DNA of 64,000 nucleotides from Psoroptes ovis (GCA_002943765.1 PQWQ01000010.1:994501-1058500); one strand, 5' to 3'. Numbered from the stretch's first letter, positions 23,041-35,645 are shown. Program-made: numbers and translations. Notes: generated from the sequence alone by a model not told the origin.

Positions 23041-23158
23041 GCTTACGACACCGAGTGTTCCCAGGTGGTCACCCTCCCAAGTACTGACTCGGCTCGACGT
23101 TGCTTAACTTCGGTGATCGGACGAGAACCGGTGTACTCAACGTGATATGGTCGTAAGC
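23041..23158 (-). rRNA. 5S ribosomal RNA, copy 1
   Basis: On the minus strand the sequence begins GCTTACGACCATATCACGTT, contains the internal control region GTCCGATCACCGAAGTTAAG and TTGGGAGGGTGACCACCTGG, and ends GGTGTCGTAAGC. This is 5S rRNA, whose ends pair to form helix I (GCTTACGAC with GTCGTAAGC). Length is about 118 nt. The transcript is made by RNA polymerase III. T-runs follow the 3' end on that strand. It is one of two tandem copies, unit 208 bp, and differs from copy 2 by one base (23135). Confidence 0.95.
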
Positions 23159-23181
23159 TAAAACAATTTGTTGATTAATTC

Positions 23182-23213
23182 ATATTTAAATGTCCAAAAT
23201 CAAGGTCAAAATT
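23182..23213 (-). promoter_or_regulatory. conserved upstream elements of 5S copy 1
   Basis: On the minus strand a TATA-like ATTTAAATAT lies 24-33 bp upstream of the 5S 5' end, and AATTTTGACCT lies 45-55 bp upstream. Both blocks recur at the same distances upstream of copy 2 while the bases between have changed. This argues that they are functional Pol III promoter parts beyond the internal boxes; 5S genes of several arthropods are known to need a TATA-like upstream element. Confidence 0.6.
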
Positions 23214-23248
23214 CAAATTTTCAAAAAAGAAAAATTAGAAAATGGAAA

Positions 23249-23366
23249 GCTTACGACACCGAGTGTTCCCAGGTGGTCACCCTCCCAAGTACTGACTCGG
23301 CTCGACGTTGCTTAACTTCGGTGATCGGACGAGAACCGGTGTTCTCAACGTGATATGGTCGTAAGC
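23249..23366 (-). rRNA. 5S ribosomal RNA, copy 2
   Basis: Identical to copy 1 over 118 nt except for one base (23343; GAGAACACC against GAGTACACC on the RNA strand). It has the same self-complementary ends and the same internal control region. It lies upstream of copy 1 in transcription direction, and the spacer between them (90 bp) is related to the sequence beyond this copy (23367-23450). The pair thus looks like a short tandem array rather than a single dispersed gene. The variant base falls near the start of loop A/helix II and is probably tolerated. Confidence 0.95.
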
Positions 23367-23389
23367 TGAAACAATGTGGCACTAGGTCA

Positions 23390-23421
23390 ATATTTAAATG
23401 TCCGAAATGTAGGTCAAAATT
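23390..23421 (-). promoter_or_regulatory. conserved upstream elements of 5S copy 2
   Basis: Minus-strand ATTTAAATAT at -24 to -33 and AATTTTGACCT at -45 to -55 relative to the 5S 5' end at 23366. Spacing is exactly as upstream of copy 1. Sequence between the blocks differs by substitutions, so conservation is local to them. Confidence 0.6.
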
Positions 23422-24745
23422 GTAAAGTTCGAAAATTCGAAAATTCGAAAATCGATAAAAAAAAATTTAAAAGTCCTTTTTTCAACAATTTACAATGCTA
23501 CTACTACAATAACGCATGTAATATAAGGCAGTAGTTAACAAAAAAGAGAAAGTGGAACAAATTTTTTTTCCGGAGCACGCGCAGTTAAACTTTTAAATGC
23601 TCAAATGATTTAGAAACAAAAAATGTAAACAAAAACAAAAAATTGAAATTGAAAAATGATCAAAAATACTGAAGAATAAGCAAAGATGTTATATTTATAA
23701 ATGCGTGTATGTGTGTTTAACATTGAAAAATGAAAATAAACGAATGAATAAATGAAAGTAAAATAATTAACTTTCTCTCCAATTTTTTTTCCAGTATAAT
23801 TTTGCATTAAAACATTACTGAAATGTGTGTTGTTGTTGTTGTTGTTGTTTCATGTTAAAGATGAAAATATATTGAAATAAATGAATTGAAATTGAAATAA
23901 ATGAAAAATAATTAAAATAATCATCATCATGTGAATAATAACTAAATAAATGCATTTTTTTCTAGCTTTCGCTTGTCTTTTCTCGATTTGTCATTCATTC
24001 ATACATATATGAATATCACAAAAAAAATGAAAACAAAATCAAACAATTTCATTATGATTATGATGCAATGATTGTTGAAATTTAATCAAAAAATTCATAT
24101 TCAATGAGTTATCATTTATCAATTATATGTTTGATAAAATTTTTTTATTGATACTCGAACGAATGAATAAATGATAAGACACATTGAATGATATATTCAA
24201 ATATTGAATCTTGATTTTTGATTTTTTTTTATTGATAATCAGCGATTAATATATGAATGAATGAAAAATGGCTGATTTATGAATATTTATTTATTTTTTG
24301 TTCAATTCAATTTCATATTTATTCATTTGTGTATCATATATTTAACTCTTTTCTCAAGATTTTAATAATCAGAAAAAATTAAATAAGAAAGTCAATTAAT
24401 AACAAATTATATTTTTTTATATAATTTAGTTCTTCATATATTGAATTGAACACATCGCAATATAATTTAATTCTAAATCTATTCTATGATCATCATTATC
24501 ATCATCTCATACTAGTCTTTTTGTTAATTGTTTTGATGATTTTTCACCTCATTGAAAGAGAAACATAATAAAAATTTCATTTTTTTTTTTTTTTTTTTTT
24601 TTGAAGGTAAATACATTAATGAATAATATTCAATGATTTTTCTAATTTTTGAAAATAATTATTTTCTAGTTCAATTTTACAATTTAGATCAATAATTACA
24701 ATTGTGTGTTTTTCAATCTTGTAATTGATTTTCAATCGCGCAAAA
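23422..24745. other. intergenic with 23-bp T-run
   Basis: Holds the decaying outer 5S spacer, (GTT)n near 23828-23848, and a T-run at 24580-24602 just before the 5' region of the ZYG11-like gene. GGAGCACGCGCAG near 23573 is unusually GC-rich for the region but was not identified. No supported gene. Confidence 0.5.
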
Positions 24746-27700
24746 ATGTCATCCAATATAACTCATCATTTGCCATCGTCATTATATGAATTATCATTGA
24801 ATAAATATTGTGAATTCTTAAATCAATGGAGTCAATTATCATCAACAACAACAAGTCAATCACTACTAAATAATAGCAATAATAAACATTCAACCGCTGT
24901 ACTTGATTATTTATTTACTCACCGCAATAATAATAATGATAATAATGAACACGTAGCATTGACACGTTCATCATCGATTGGTGATATTAATTTAGATATT
25001 GATAATCGAGATTTGAATGAAGATAAAATAATTTCATTGAAAACATATCACCATATAATGGGTTTATTTTTTTGCCGCAAATCATTTGATTCTTCGATCG
25101 AAAATAGAACGAATTGTAATGATGAAAACAAAGAAAATTATGATAATAATTATGAATGCAATGAGAAAATATTTAAACAAAGCTATTATCATATAAATAA
25201 AAACATTTGTGAACATATATTCAATAGATATCAAGAATTATATAATCGTATCAATGATCGTATATTATTGTTTCCAATGTTCAATGGTGAAATAAATCGA
25301 TTAGATCAAATGAAAATAATCGATGGAACATTGTTGACAACTGATGGATTAAAAATATTGAGAGAACATGATTTAATCAGATTAAAAATATCGAATTTGG
25401 TAAATTGTACATTAACAGAATTAATAAATAATCTATCACCATGGACAGTAAAGAATCTAAAATCATTCGATATATCATATTGTACATTCACCAGATTCAA
25501 TAAAATCTGTGTCATATTATCATTGGTGAGATTGACTAATTTAATACATTTAGATGTATCACATACATCATTCAATAATCAATGTTTAGAAATTATTGCC
25601 GATCATTTAATCAATTTACGTTCACTAAATTTATCATCAACAAAAATTTTTATCATTAAACCATTGCTGAGATTATCGAAATTAGAACGTTTAAATTTAC
25701 ATAATGTATCATTGACATGTAAAGATGAATTTGCTATAAGTCATATGTTACAATTGAAATATTTAGATATATCAGATGAACGTTTTTCGAGTGGTATCGA
25801 ACGTTATATTGTTTGTGATCATTTAAATGAATTTTTTCATAGATTCATCAACTTTGACCGATTAATCGAATTAGATATATCTGGTCGTCGCCTATCATCA
25901 GCACTCGTATTCGATTTGATTGAACAACGTATATTGAAATATAATAAAGATAAATCAGTGATGCCATTGAAATTCATTGGTTTGTTATCAACATCAGAAT
26001 TTGAATTTACACAGATTTATAATTTATATAAACGTACAAATGAAAAATTAATGATGACTGGTTCAGGTGTATTGATTCATGTTTTACAATCACTGTTACG
26101 ATATCGTGATCGTCCAACATTCATATTGAAAGCATTAAAATGTTTATGTCCATACACGTATCGTAGTAATATACTTGATTATCAACAACAGCAGCAACTA
26201 CAACAACAACAACAACAACAAAAGCAACAAGAATCGATGCCGTTGGAACAAGAAATTGATTTATCTGAATTAATGAATTACGATGACGATGATGGTGATA
26301 ATGAAAATTATGTATATGATAATACAATTGATGATAGTACAATATTGATACCGGAAAATTTAGTTCAAATTGAAGAATTACAAAAATATCGTGCTTCATT
26401 GATAGCAATAATGATCGATATTATGAAAAAACATATGAAAAATAAAGAATTGATATTATTTACTAGTGGAAATTTATATAATTTAACCAAATACAGTCCA
26501 AATTTACCATCATACATTTATCGTAATATTATTAATATTTGTATTGAAATAATGAAAAATTATTCAAAAGAATATTATATAATCAAGAATATATTGTTCA
26601 CTATATGTACGGAACGTATCCTACAAGATATTACATTTGATCGTAATACTTGTATTCGTTTAGTCATGGATACATTATTCACGTTCAATGATATTTCTAT
26701 TAATCGTTTAGCATTAGGTATTTGTACAATATTAGCAGCGAAAATACCGACAGTCGAAAATGTATTGATTGGTGAACAATCAATTTATTTGAAACGTTTA
26801 TTGCAATTAGTATATGAATGTTATTGTGTCAATACACCAAATAATGAAATAATATTGCGTCTAACATTATCAGCATTATGGAATTTTACTGATGAAGCAC
26901 CGAAAACCTGTGAAACATTTATTTATCTTAACGGTATTCAACTATATGTTGATACATTGATTGTAAGTTGTCATTATTTTCCGATTCATTGCAATTTTTT
27001 TAATAACATTTTTTCATTTAACATAATTAAAATTATTTCCACTCTAGTTATTTCATGATAGAAGTAACATTGAAACAAAAATTTTAGGACTTTTAAATAA
27101 TATTGCTGAAGTATATTATTTACGATCACATCTATTGCAACCAACATTACTAAATCAATTAAGGTATTTAATGTTTCGATGTTTAATTTTTCATTTAAAT
27201 TTAATTAATTCTGCTTCATTCTATTTTTGAAAAGAAAATTGATTTATTCACATCATATTGATGTCAGTTATTTTGCAATCGGTATACTTGCACAGCTTGC
27301 ATCTGATAATCAATTAGATTGGAATAAGAATGGAATCATTGAAGATTTTGATTTGAATGAAATATTACAAGAAATGGTAGCCATTGTTTTTTTTTAAATT
27401 TAATTGATTTATTCACTTTATTCTATTTTTTTCCACAAACAAGTCAAAACAAATACAATCATGGCCAAATCCATCAGTTGAATTAGTTGCATATCGTTCA
27501 TTTGAACCATTCATGCCATTATTAACGAATGATCGCCATGAATCGATTTTATTGTGGGCTTTATGGGCAATACATCATGTTTGTACAAAAAATCGTAAGT
27601 TTTTCATTTTAGATAAAGAGAGAAATGAAAATAATTTCAAGTTCATTCTAATTATTTAGCAAATAAATATTGTCGTATGTTGTATGATGAAAAATGTTTA

Positions 27701-28123
27701 GTTAAAATAGTCAATATTTTATTTGAACGTTTACAAAAACAATACGATGTTAGTAATGATCAAAAAATAATCACAAAACGTTTAATAAATCTTGCAACAA
27801 TTGCTGATGATGAATTTAAAAAATTATGTAAAGCAAATACCGAATGGAATTGTTATGATAAACATAAATGGGATATTGTTGTTGTCAATGATGATAATGA
27901 AAAATTATTTAAATGTGAAAAAACATCACCGATGATGATGATGATGAATGATGATAATAATAATAGCATTGATGATAAACAAACTTTAGCCAATATTGCA
28001 ATAAAACATGAAGAATGTGATTGTTTATTAAAATTTTTATTGGATAATGATCCATTAATACGATTGACATCGATCATTTTGAAAACGTATCATTGTTTTT
28101 CACCGATTCCCTTACATTTATGA
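24746..28123 (+). CDS. ZYG11 homologue, substrate receptor of a cullin-2 ubiquitin ligase (five exons)
   Basis: Exons are 24746-26962, 27048-27163, 27235-27376, 27444-27594 and 27660-28123; 1029 residues against about 745 in vertebrate ZYG11B. The N-terminus (LPSSLYELSLNKYCEFL) is where ZYG11 proteins carry a VHL-box. Leucine-rich repeats fill roughly 200-410 (LVNCTLTELINNL, LDVSHTSF, LRSLNLSSTK, LERLNLHNV, LDISGRRLSS). Armadillo-like repeats fill roughly 550-960, with CTERILQDITFDRN, LTLSALWNFTDEAP, LGLLNNIAEV, VELVAYRSFEPFMPLL and LWALWAIHHVCTKNPNKYC. The last motifs match ZYG11 closely. The family recruits CUL2 and, in animals studied, binds N-terminal glycine degrons with the ARM pocket. 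A Gln-rich insert (near residues 478-500) and an acidic stretch separate LRR from ARM and explain much of the extra length. Introns are 67-85 bp. Confidence 0.92.
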
Positions 28124-29011
28124 ATGATATTTTTTTTCAAAAAATACAAATTTCAATAATAAACAAATGCAACGCAAACAAATCATAAAAAATAATGGAC
28201 AAGCTTTTTAATGTCATGGTCATGTTTCTTCGTATCATCATCATCGTATCAAATGGTATAATTGTTCACCATACGAAAACATCCATCGATCTCATTTCAA
28301 ATTTTCAAAGTTTGAAATTTTCAAGTTTTTATTTTGGCTTATTTAAAATATTTAATTTTTCTAACTTCAAAACTGCTAAATAATAAAATGTCTATTTTTT
28401 TCAATTGATTCAATTTGAAATTTTTCATAATTCACAATAAGAAATTGAAATAAGCAGAAAAAATCAAGGATTCAACCATGAAATATTTGTTCAAATATTT
28501 ATGAATTTGAACTGTGTGAATTTTCCTTGGTCAAGTTTCGATCGTTGTGGTTACACATTTACCATTTATCACTTCCACTTGTGATTGGTCATTGACAATC
28601 ACAGTTTTTTTTGTGTGATTTCTGTTGTGATTCGATGAATCATTTTCATGGTCGGCAAACTATTTGTTCGAGTGTTTTGTTGACATTTTTTTTTTCGCAG
28701 CACAAATAAATAATTGAACAAGTAATCGAAATTCAAGCACATTGCATCCGCATTGACAATATAAAGGTAGTAATCATATCACCCAAATTCAATGTCAAAT
28801 ATTTTTTTTTTCAGACCAAATTCCATTGATTTAATTGGAAATGTAAATTTTTATTTGAAAGTGTTTATGAATATACAAAAGAAGAAAATATAATAATTGA
28901 TTAATTAATTTTATGATTAATTTATAATTGAAAATATGAGATAGAATTTAATAATGATGAGGAATTAATTAATTGAATGATTGATGACTGATGACGATGA
29001 TCATTCATTGA
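28124..29011. other. intergenic between convergent genes
   Basis: AT-rich spacer between the ZYG11-like gene and the first of the tandem 12-cysteine genes. A short frame near 28195 lacks coding support. No RNA gene or transposon end was recognised. Confidence 0.45.
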
Positions 29012-29900
29012 TTATTCAATCGATGAAATTAATTGAGCAACATTACGTATAAAACTTGGTTTAATCGTATCTGTTTTATTCAATAATTTTTCATTATTAA
29101 TATCGTTTTTAAAATTAATCAATTCATCACATCGATCAGTATCGGCATTATATTCACCACATTGACGATCAACAAATCCATTCATTATGGATTGAGCTGA
29201 TTCGGCATAGATGTTGATTTTTTCTTTACAATTACCGGCCGGTATTTTATCCACACATCGTTGAAATTGTATATTTTCACTTTGTTTATCAATGAAATGT
29301 CAATAATTTTTGAATAATCAATAAAAGTCACTCAAAAATACTCACCAACAAAGATGCGGAAATTTCATATTGTTCGGTTTTTCTTGTAATTGTCCAATTT
29401 TCATCGCTGTCAAATCAATACAACGTGATAAACGATGTTTATGTTGATTCAAACAAGGTCCAGCATTCATATATTCACGTGCACGTTTACTATTACGATT
29501 TCTACATAATGATCGTGTACGTTGACGATATGAATATAATACTAGCGATGCAATATTACGCATTGTTTCATTGAAACATTGTTTTATTGATTGATTTAGC
29601 TGATTTGCAAGATCATTATTTTTTCTTTTTTTGACAATTTTAATCAGAAAAATAGATCAAAAAAATTAATTCAATTGAAATGAATTTCAAATTTTTCAAA
29701 TTAAAAATTTACTTGCAATATTTCAAGAATTCATCAGTATTCGATGGAAATTGTCGTTTATCAGAAGCGACCATTGAAAATTCATTGAACATATCATCGA
29801 AACGATCACAACGGACATTTTTCGCATTTTTCGATGCGGCCAATGCATGCGATTGATTCCAAACGATTAACAATAATATCACAATCGAAATGCGTAGCAT
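29012..29900 (-). CDS. secreted 12-cysteine protein, family member 2 (three exons)
   Basis: Exons 29900-29713, 29624-29346 and 29279-29012 give 244 residues; introns are 88 and 66 bp. The first intron's acceptor is purine-rich (AAAAAAAG) and less certain than the others. The signal peptide is residues 1-22 (ISIVILLLIVW core). The conserved block RQFPSNTDEFLKYC ends exon 1. Exon 2 carries QCF, LCR, PCL and RCI; CysCys spans the second intron; exon 3 has QRC, NCK, RQCGEYNADTDRC. All twelve mature cysteines align with members 1, 3 and 4. Exon 2 is the same length as in member 3 (279 nt), which is the closest relative by eye (ETMRNIASLVLYSYRQR against DEMRNILSLVSYSYKQR). Role unknown; probably an extracellular, disulphide-bonded protein. 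Confidence 0.85.
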
Positions 29901-31590
29901 TATTTCTCAAATTATTTTTGATATTTTCCTTGTTGATTAAATTAAAACAATTTATTAAAAAAAAATTATGTCACATTCATATACGATACGATTACAATTT
30001 GTATTGTTTGCGATATTTTTTTTTGCGAATAAATTTTGTGAAAAAAAAATCATTTCAGCCATTTTTCGATGCTTTTTATATCAATCAACTGAATGATCGA
30101 TCCTATTCGAGGTGTGTGAGAAGAGAAAAAAAAATCAGTCAATATACACAATTGTGTTTAGATATGCATTTTATAACTGTAAAAATACATTGTCAAAACA
30201 CGAAAAATTGATCGAGGATAAATGAAAATACATTTTAAAGTAATAATAATAACGATAATAATAAAGATAATTGATAATTGAAACAAGTGTATGAAAAGAT
30301 ATTTACAGTAAAAAATATATATGCAAATCGATTTAAATTTAATTTTCATTTCAATTTGAATTCCCAACGAAGAAGAAGAAGAAGAGACCAATTTGATGAT
30401 TGGATGATGATAATTATAGCATGTGTAATAAATCGGTCGTCATCATCATCATCATCATCATCGTCGTCGTCTAATCGAAATATTTCGTGGTCATCGACAA
30501 GATATCCTTCGAATGTCAAAAGAAAAAATATGTGTAAAACTTAAGGAAACGAAACAAATTAAATTGAATATCGAATATTTCTTGTAAATTTTTATTTTTG
30601 AAAATATTTTTTCCTGAGAGAAATAACGATACAAAATAAAAATAATAATAATCAATGTTAATTGAATTTTAATCAGCGAATGACTGCTGCGCCAGCGGCA
30701 GCATCAGCATCAGCAGCAGCAACGGATGCAGCATCAGCATCAGCAACAACAACAACAAAATTAACAATAAACAACAATATTAAACAACAAAAACAAAAAC
30801 AAAAAAAAATGTATGCAAATTGATTTTGTATGGTGATTTATTTCAAATAAACGATCTTCAAAATATTCAAAATTCCATTAGATTTCATTTCATTCAAAAT
30901 TCTATTTCAATACCTGGTTTGAAGGTTTTAGCCTTGATCATTCATTACCTGAAGAATCGATCGATGATAATTGATCAATTGAAAGGGTTTTCAACATTTA
31001 AGAAAATAGGTTTTTCATTTTCAATGTCACTGGCGAAGATTATTTCGAATATAAAAAATCGTGAAATTTTCTAAGATTTCTAATTGATCATTGTTTATTG
31101 ATCGATTAATGATGGAACAATCAACGAAAATCAATTTTGAAATGAATTTCAATAGCAATCAACCCTTTTGATGATTTTTTTTCATAAGTCATTAACTTTA
31201 TTCAAAACATTAAAATTCTTTAAACTTTATCATTACAATTATAAATAAAAATAAAGGAATATGACCATCAAAATCATGAATAATCATTGAAAATGTATTA
31301 ATGATGATGGTGGTGATGATGATGATGATAAGTGTAGTATGTTCAGTACCTATCATCCAATGAATTAATAAGTAAAAAAAAAAATTAAAAATTTAAAAAA
31401 ATAAAAATTTGCAATTAAAATTAATTGAAAGTGTTTTTTTCAATGATAATCAATCCATTTAGATTTCGGATAAATAAAATCGATTCATTCATTGATAATT
31501 TATGCCATAGAAATCCATCATTTTTCAATTGAATTGTCACATCAATCTTAATTTTCAATTGTTGATCATGATCGATTCTCATAAAAATTA
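29901..31590. other. intergenic with simple repeats and a possible Ala/Ser-rich micro-ORF
   Basis: Between two 12-cysteine genes. Contains GAAGAAGAAGAAGAAG near 30369, a TCA/TCG run at about 30438-30471 and GATGATGATG near 31310-31330. An ATG frame at 30680-30823 encodes 47 residues, rich in Ala, Ser and Thr, then Gln and Lys; it is unusually GC-rich at its start and could be the first exon of a gene, but no partner exon was found. Confidence 0.45.
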
Positions 31591-32481
31591 TTACATAGAT
31601 GATATCAATTCACCAACACTCATTATTAAACTTGGTGTTGTTCCATCTTTATTTTTGACGGTGATTGGTGATAATTTATCACATTTATCTGTTTCATAAT
31701 TATATTCACCACATGTACGGTCAACAAAACCATTAACTGTTGCCAATGAACTATCAACATAGAATTGAATAGCATCTTTACAATCTTTTGCATCAATTTT
31801 TTCAATACATTTACGAATATGACCAGTTTCACTAATAATGAATTATTTATGAGAAAACAAAGATATAAAGCATTAATGAAATGTTAAATTATTCGAAAAT
31901 ATTTAACGAAATGATCAAATGGATAACTTACCAACAAAGATAAGGAAATTTCAAATCATTTGGTTTTGTTTTCATTTCCAATACACGTGCAGCAGTTTTA
32001 TCGAAACATTTGGCCATTTTTGATCGATGTTTATTCAAGCAAGCGGCTGAACTAAGTAAATTTTTAGCATTTTGATTTGTTTTACTTTTACACAATATTT
32101 TAATACGTTGTTTATATGAATAACTAACTAATGATAGAATATTTCTCATTTCATCTTTGAAACATTGTTTCGATAATGTTGTTATGTCATTGACTAATTG
32201 TAAACTTTTTCTATTTATTTTTAACATGATAAAAAATTGATTGAAAATCGATTAATTTTAGACATTTCATTTATTCAATACAATTCATCAATTACTTACT
32301 TGCAATATGTATCAAATTCTGTTGGATTTGTTGGAAATTTCCGTGTTTTCGACGATACAACCAGCACATCATTAGCTAGATCAGCAATTTGATTACAATC
32401 GGATTTTTTACAATCAATACCGATCGTTGATAATGATAAAATGATTGAAAAAGTAGTGAATAAAATAATGGTTCGTGCCAT
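31591..32481 (-). CDS. secreted 12-cysteine protein, family member 3 (three exons)
   Basis: Exons 32481-32300, 32210-31932 and 31831-31591 give 233 residues; introns 89 and 100 bp, GT-AG, both phase 2. The signal peptide is residues 1-22 (IILFTTFSIILSLSTIG). RKFPTNPTEFDTYC closes exon 1. Exon 2 has QCF, LCK, ACL and KCF, and ends at the first half of the CysCys pair. Exon 3 has RKC, KDC, RTCGEYNYETDKC and a short tail to TAA at 31591. One additional cysteine near the mature N-terminus (DCKKSDC) is unpaired relative to the family. The three tandem members are spaced 1.0-1.7 kb apart on the same strand, the usual result of local duplication. Confidence 0.85.
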
Positions 32482-33445
32482 ATTTTTGTTCGAAAATCGT
32501 TTACTGGGTATTCGATTCTTACATTAAAATTGGTAATCGAGAGATTATTTGATATGGAAATTGGAAGAATCAATTTTTTTTCTCGTTGAGCGAATTGAAT
32601 CTAATCAAAAAATATTTCGAAATAAATTTTTGCAAATTGAATTTCCATCGATAATTCTATATTTATATACCAGAGAAATATGAATTATTATCTTCGAAAT
32701 ACAATCTGAAAATGATACATGGTAGCTGTAATATGCGTGTGTATTTGTATATTCTTTCTTATTTTCAGATAATCAATCAAATTAATTTTCATTTGACATG
32801 TTTGATAAATGACAAACTACGTCAATAACCATGAAATGTATTTTTTCCACTTTTTTTTTTTGAATCAAAGAATTTTTGAAATTTGCAAAAACTGGATTCG
32901 CAACACTTGAACACTGAAAGGGTACAAAAAAAATGCATTTGTACAAATGCAACAGGTGTAATCATGGAAAAATATTGTTGCTGCTTGTTGCTTGTTGTTT
33001 GTACCATAATCAAGTCATAATCATCACCATGATTGAATGATGGTAAATTAATTAATTAATTTTGTTTTTTTTTCTTTCTTAAATCTTGAAAGATGCTTAC
33101 AAATAATACAAGCACAAATTGAAATTCAATGGACAATCAATTAATCATATTTCATATTCGATATTAATGATACATGACATATCAACACACAATAATGAAT
33201 GTGTTGAATATGAATGGAATATTTTAATCATAGAATTATTGAAAAGTAAAAATCACGAGATTTAATAAAATTTCATATTTCATTTTTTATTAAATACAAT
33301 AATATTATTTCATGTATTTCACGTATTTCAAATATTATCAATAAACATTGTAATATAAATAATAAATAATTTTTATTATTTTTCATTATAAGTTATTCGA
33401 GATTATTCGAAATACAAATTTCATCTTTATCAACAATATGTGTAA
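32482..33445. other. intergenic, no gene seen
   Basis: Spacer between tandem family members 3 and 4, AT-rich, including the promoter region of member 3. No other coding frame or RNA gene is supported. Confidence 0.45.
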
Positions 33446-34397
33446 CTAAACACTATTAAATATATTGACAAGATTTGTAATGAAATTTTTTGAAAATGGT
33501 TTTAAATTTTTTGTTTGTAACGATGGCAACTGTTCACATTTATCCGTATCTAAATTATATTCACCACATGTTGCATCCATAAAATTACCTACGACACCGC
33601 CAATATTTTCCAACAATATCGGTAATTTATCTTCACAATTATTTTTGATCATTACATTTTGGAAACATTTTAATAGTTCAACAAATTGGCTAGCAATTAT
33701 TGGAGAAAAAATATTGAAAATGAATATGATTGGATTGAAATTTTTTATAATAAAGATGATTCGAGAATAATCATAAGCAAACATGCTTATAACTTACCAG
33801 CAAAGATATGGCATTTTCATCGTATCCAACAATTTAATGGCAGCATAATTTAAACTAGCCGCACTCATACATTTACCAATCTTTGGCTTATTTCTATTCA
33901 TACAATCAGATGCATCGATCAATGCTAATGTTTGTGGTGAATTGCGTTTACTACAAATACGTTTAATATTACCACGAAATGCATACAAAATGATTGATAC
34001 GAAATTTTTCAATGTTTCTTTCGAACATCGTTCTTTATATTGATTTAATTTGATAATTAATTCTTTTGATTCACTATGATTGAACAGAGAAACAGATGGA
34101 TTTTTGAATGGAAAAATCGAGAAAATTCAGAATCGAATTAATTATTCAAAATACTTACGAACAAAATTTTTTCAATTCTTGTTGATTTTGCGGAAATTTT
34201 CTTGTTGGATGATCAACAACAAGAAGACGATCGAAATCATTTTCAAAATTTGTACGATTACATTTGATTGATGATGATGTTGAACGCTGTTGTTGTTGTT
34301 GTTGTCGTCGTACTTGACCATTTAATTCATTAATATAATTATTAATTATAATTAAAAAAATAAATAAAAACGATGACGTAATTTTAATCATCATCAT
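33446..34397 (-). CDS. secreted 12-cysteine protein, family member 4 (three exons)
   Basis: Exons 34397-34159, 34073-33798 and 33689-33446 give 252 residues; introns 85 and 108 bp, GT-AG, both phase 2. The N-terminus begins MMMIKITSSFLFIFLIII, a signal peptide ending near NELNG. This is followed by a basic, Gln- and Ser-rich linker (RRQQQQQQRSTSSS) not seen in the other members. RKFPQNQQELKKFC ends exon 1, here followed by Ser instead of Lys. Exon 2 has RCS, ICS, DCM and KCM; CysCys spans intron 2; exon 3 has LKC, NNC, ATCGEYNLDTDKC and a hydrophobic tail. All twelve cysteines are in register with the other three. It appears to be the most diverged tandem member. Confidence 0.85.
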
Positions 34398-35645
34398 TGA
34401 TATTTAATTAATTTAATTGAATTGAATTGAATCTAAATCAATTTGCTGCTCAAATATTAATCTGGTGATGATTGTACAAAAATATTTATGGAATATTAAT
34501 AATTATTAATTCAACAATTAGCAACAACAAACAAGCAAAATCAATCAATCACTCAAATTAATAAGTTACAGAAGAATAAATGTCAAAAATTCTTCATAAA
34601 TCAATGATGAATTGAATGGAAAATTATCACTGTGAATTGTTGATTTTTTACTTTGAATTTCAACAAATTTCTTCGACTTTCATTCACATGTACACATTTT
34701 AGTATGCGCTAAATGTCTGAGCTGAATGTATTTGCTTTTAATTTCATTTGAATTTTCAATTCAAATTTTTTGTTCTTCGACAAACAAACGATGATAAATA
34801 CCTTGAAAATTGTAATAATAATCATCGGAAAAATATTACGTACATTTATATCAATGTTTAATCAAATATAAATGAATGAATGAATGAATGAATATGGTAT
34901 GAATTGAAATTCAATTAATTGAAAATATAACTAAACAAGTATCACACACACACACATGCGAATACATACATGCAACACCTACAATGATGATTGATAATAA
35001 ATGACCATAATAAAAAATTGTGTACATCATAAAGTGTTTCGGATGTTAATTTTTCACATATATATATTTCAAATGATTAACCTTCGAATATTTTTGATTT
35101 TTATCACATTTCAATCATTATTTTGTTGTTTATTTGCTCGTAAATCGCCAAAAGAGTAATACATAATTACGATTTTAATCATTTATTCATTCTTCGATTC
35201 ATTCATTCATTCATTCTCTTTGGATATTTTTTTTCCCCATTTATATTTGACAATGTATCGCGTGCTATTACATTGATGAATGAACAGTACAGGATAACAG
35301 GATTTTTGTGGAATATTTAAAATCAAAAAAAAGCAGCCATCATAATTAAGTATTATGATGGATATTTAAGACAAATTCAAGACAAATTGAATCATTGAAA
35401 AATCGTCATAATAATCTTTGAATGGTTCCTTAGAAAAAAAAAATCAAATGGGAAATTCTAAAGAAAGAACAAAGCTTTTCAATTGAAAATTTTTAAATTT
35501 AATTATGTCATTAATTGGATTTCCTTCAATCGATTGATTGATTGAATAAATAGCTAGGAAAATTCTTTGCGATTTAGTGTGGAGCTCTGCATTTCTTTGT
35601 TCCATTTGATTTCAGCTTGAAGCTTGCGCCGATTTTCTGCTTGAA
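34398..35645. other. intergenic, divergent promoter region
   Basis: Separates the minus-strand family member 4 from the plus-strand phosphatase-like gene. Contains TGAATGAATGAATGAATGAA near 34871, a CA run near 34944 and no supported coding frame. Confidence 0.45.

Noticed and set aside
31626..31832. Minus-strand 68-codon frame over exon 3 of family member 3
   Set aside because: It is a shadow: the frame that continues exon 2 by splicing encodes the conserved cysteines and CGEY motif.
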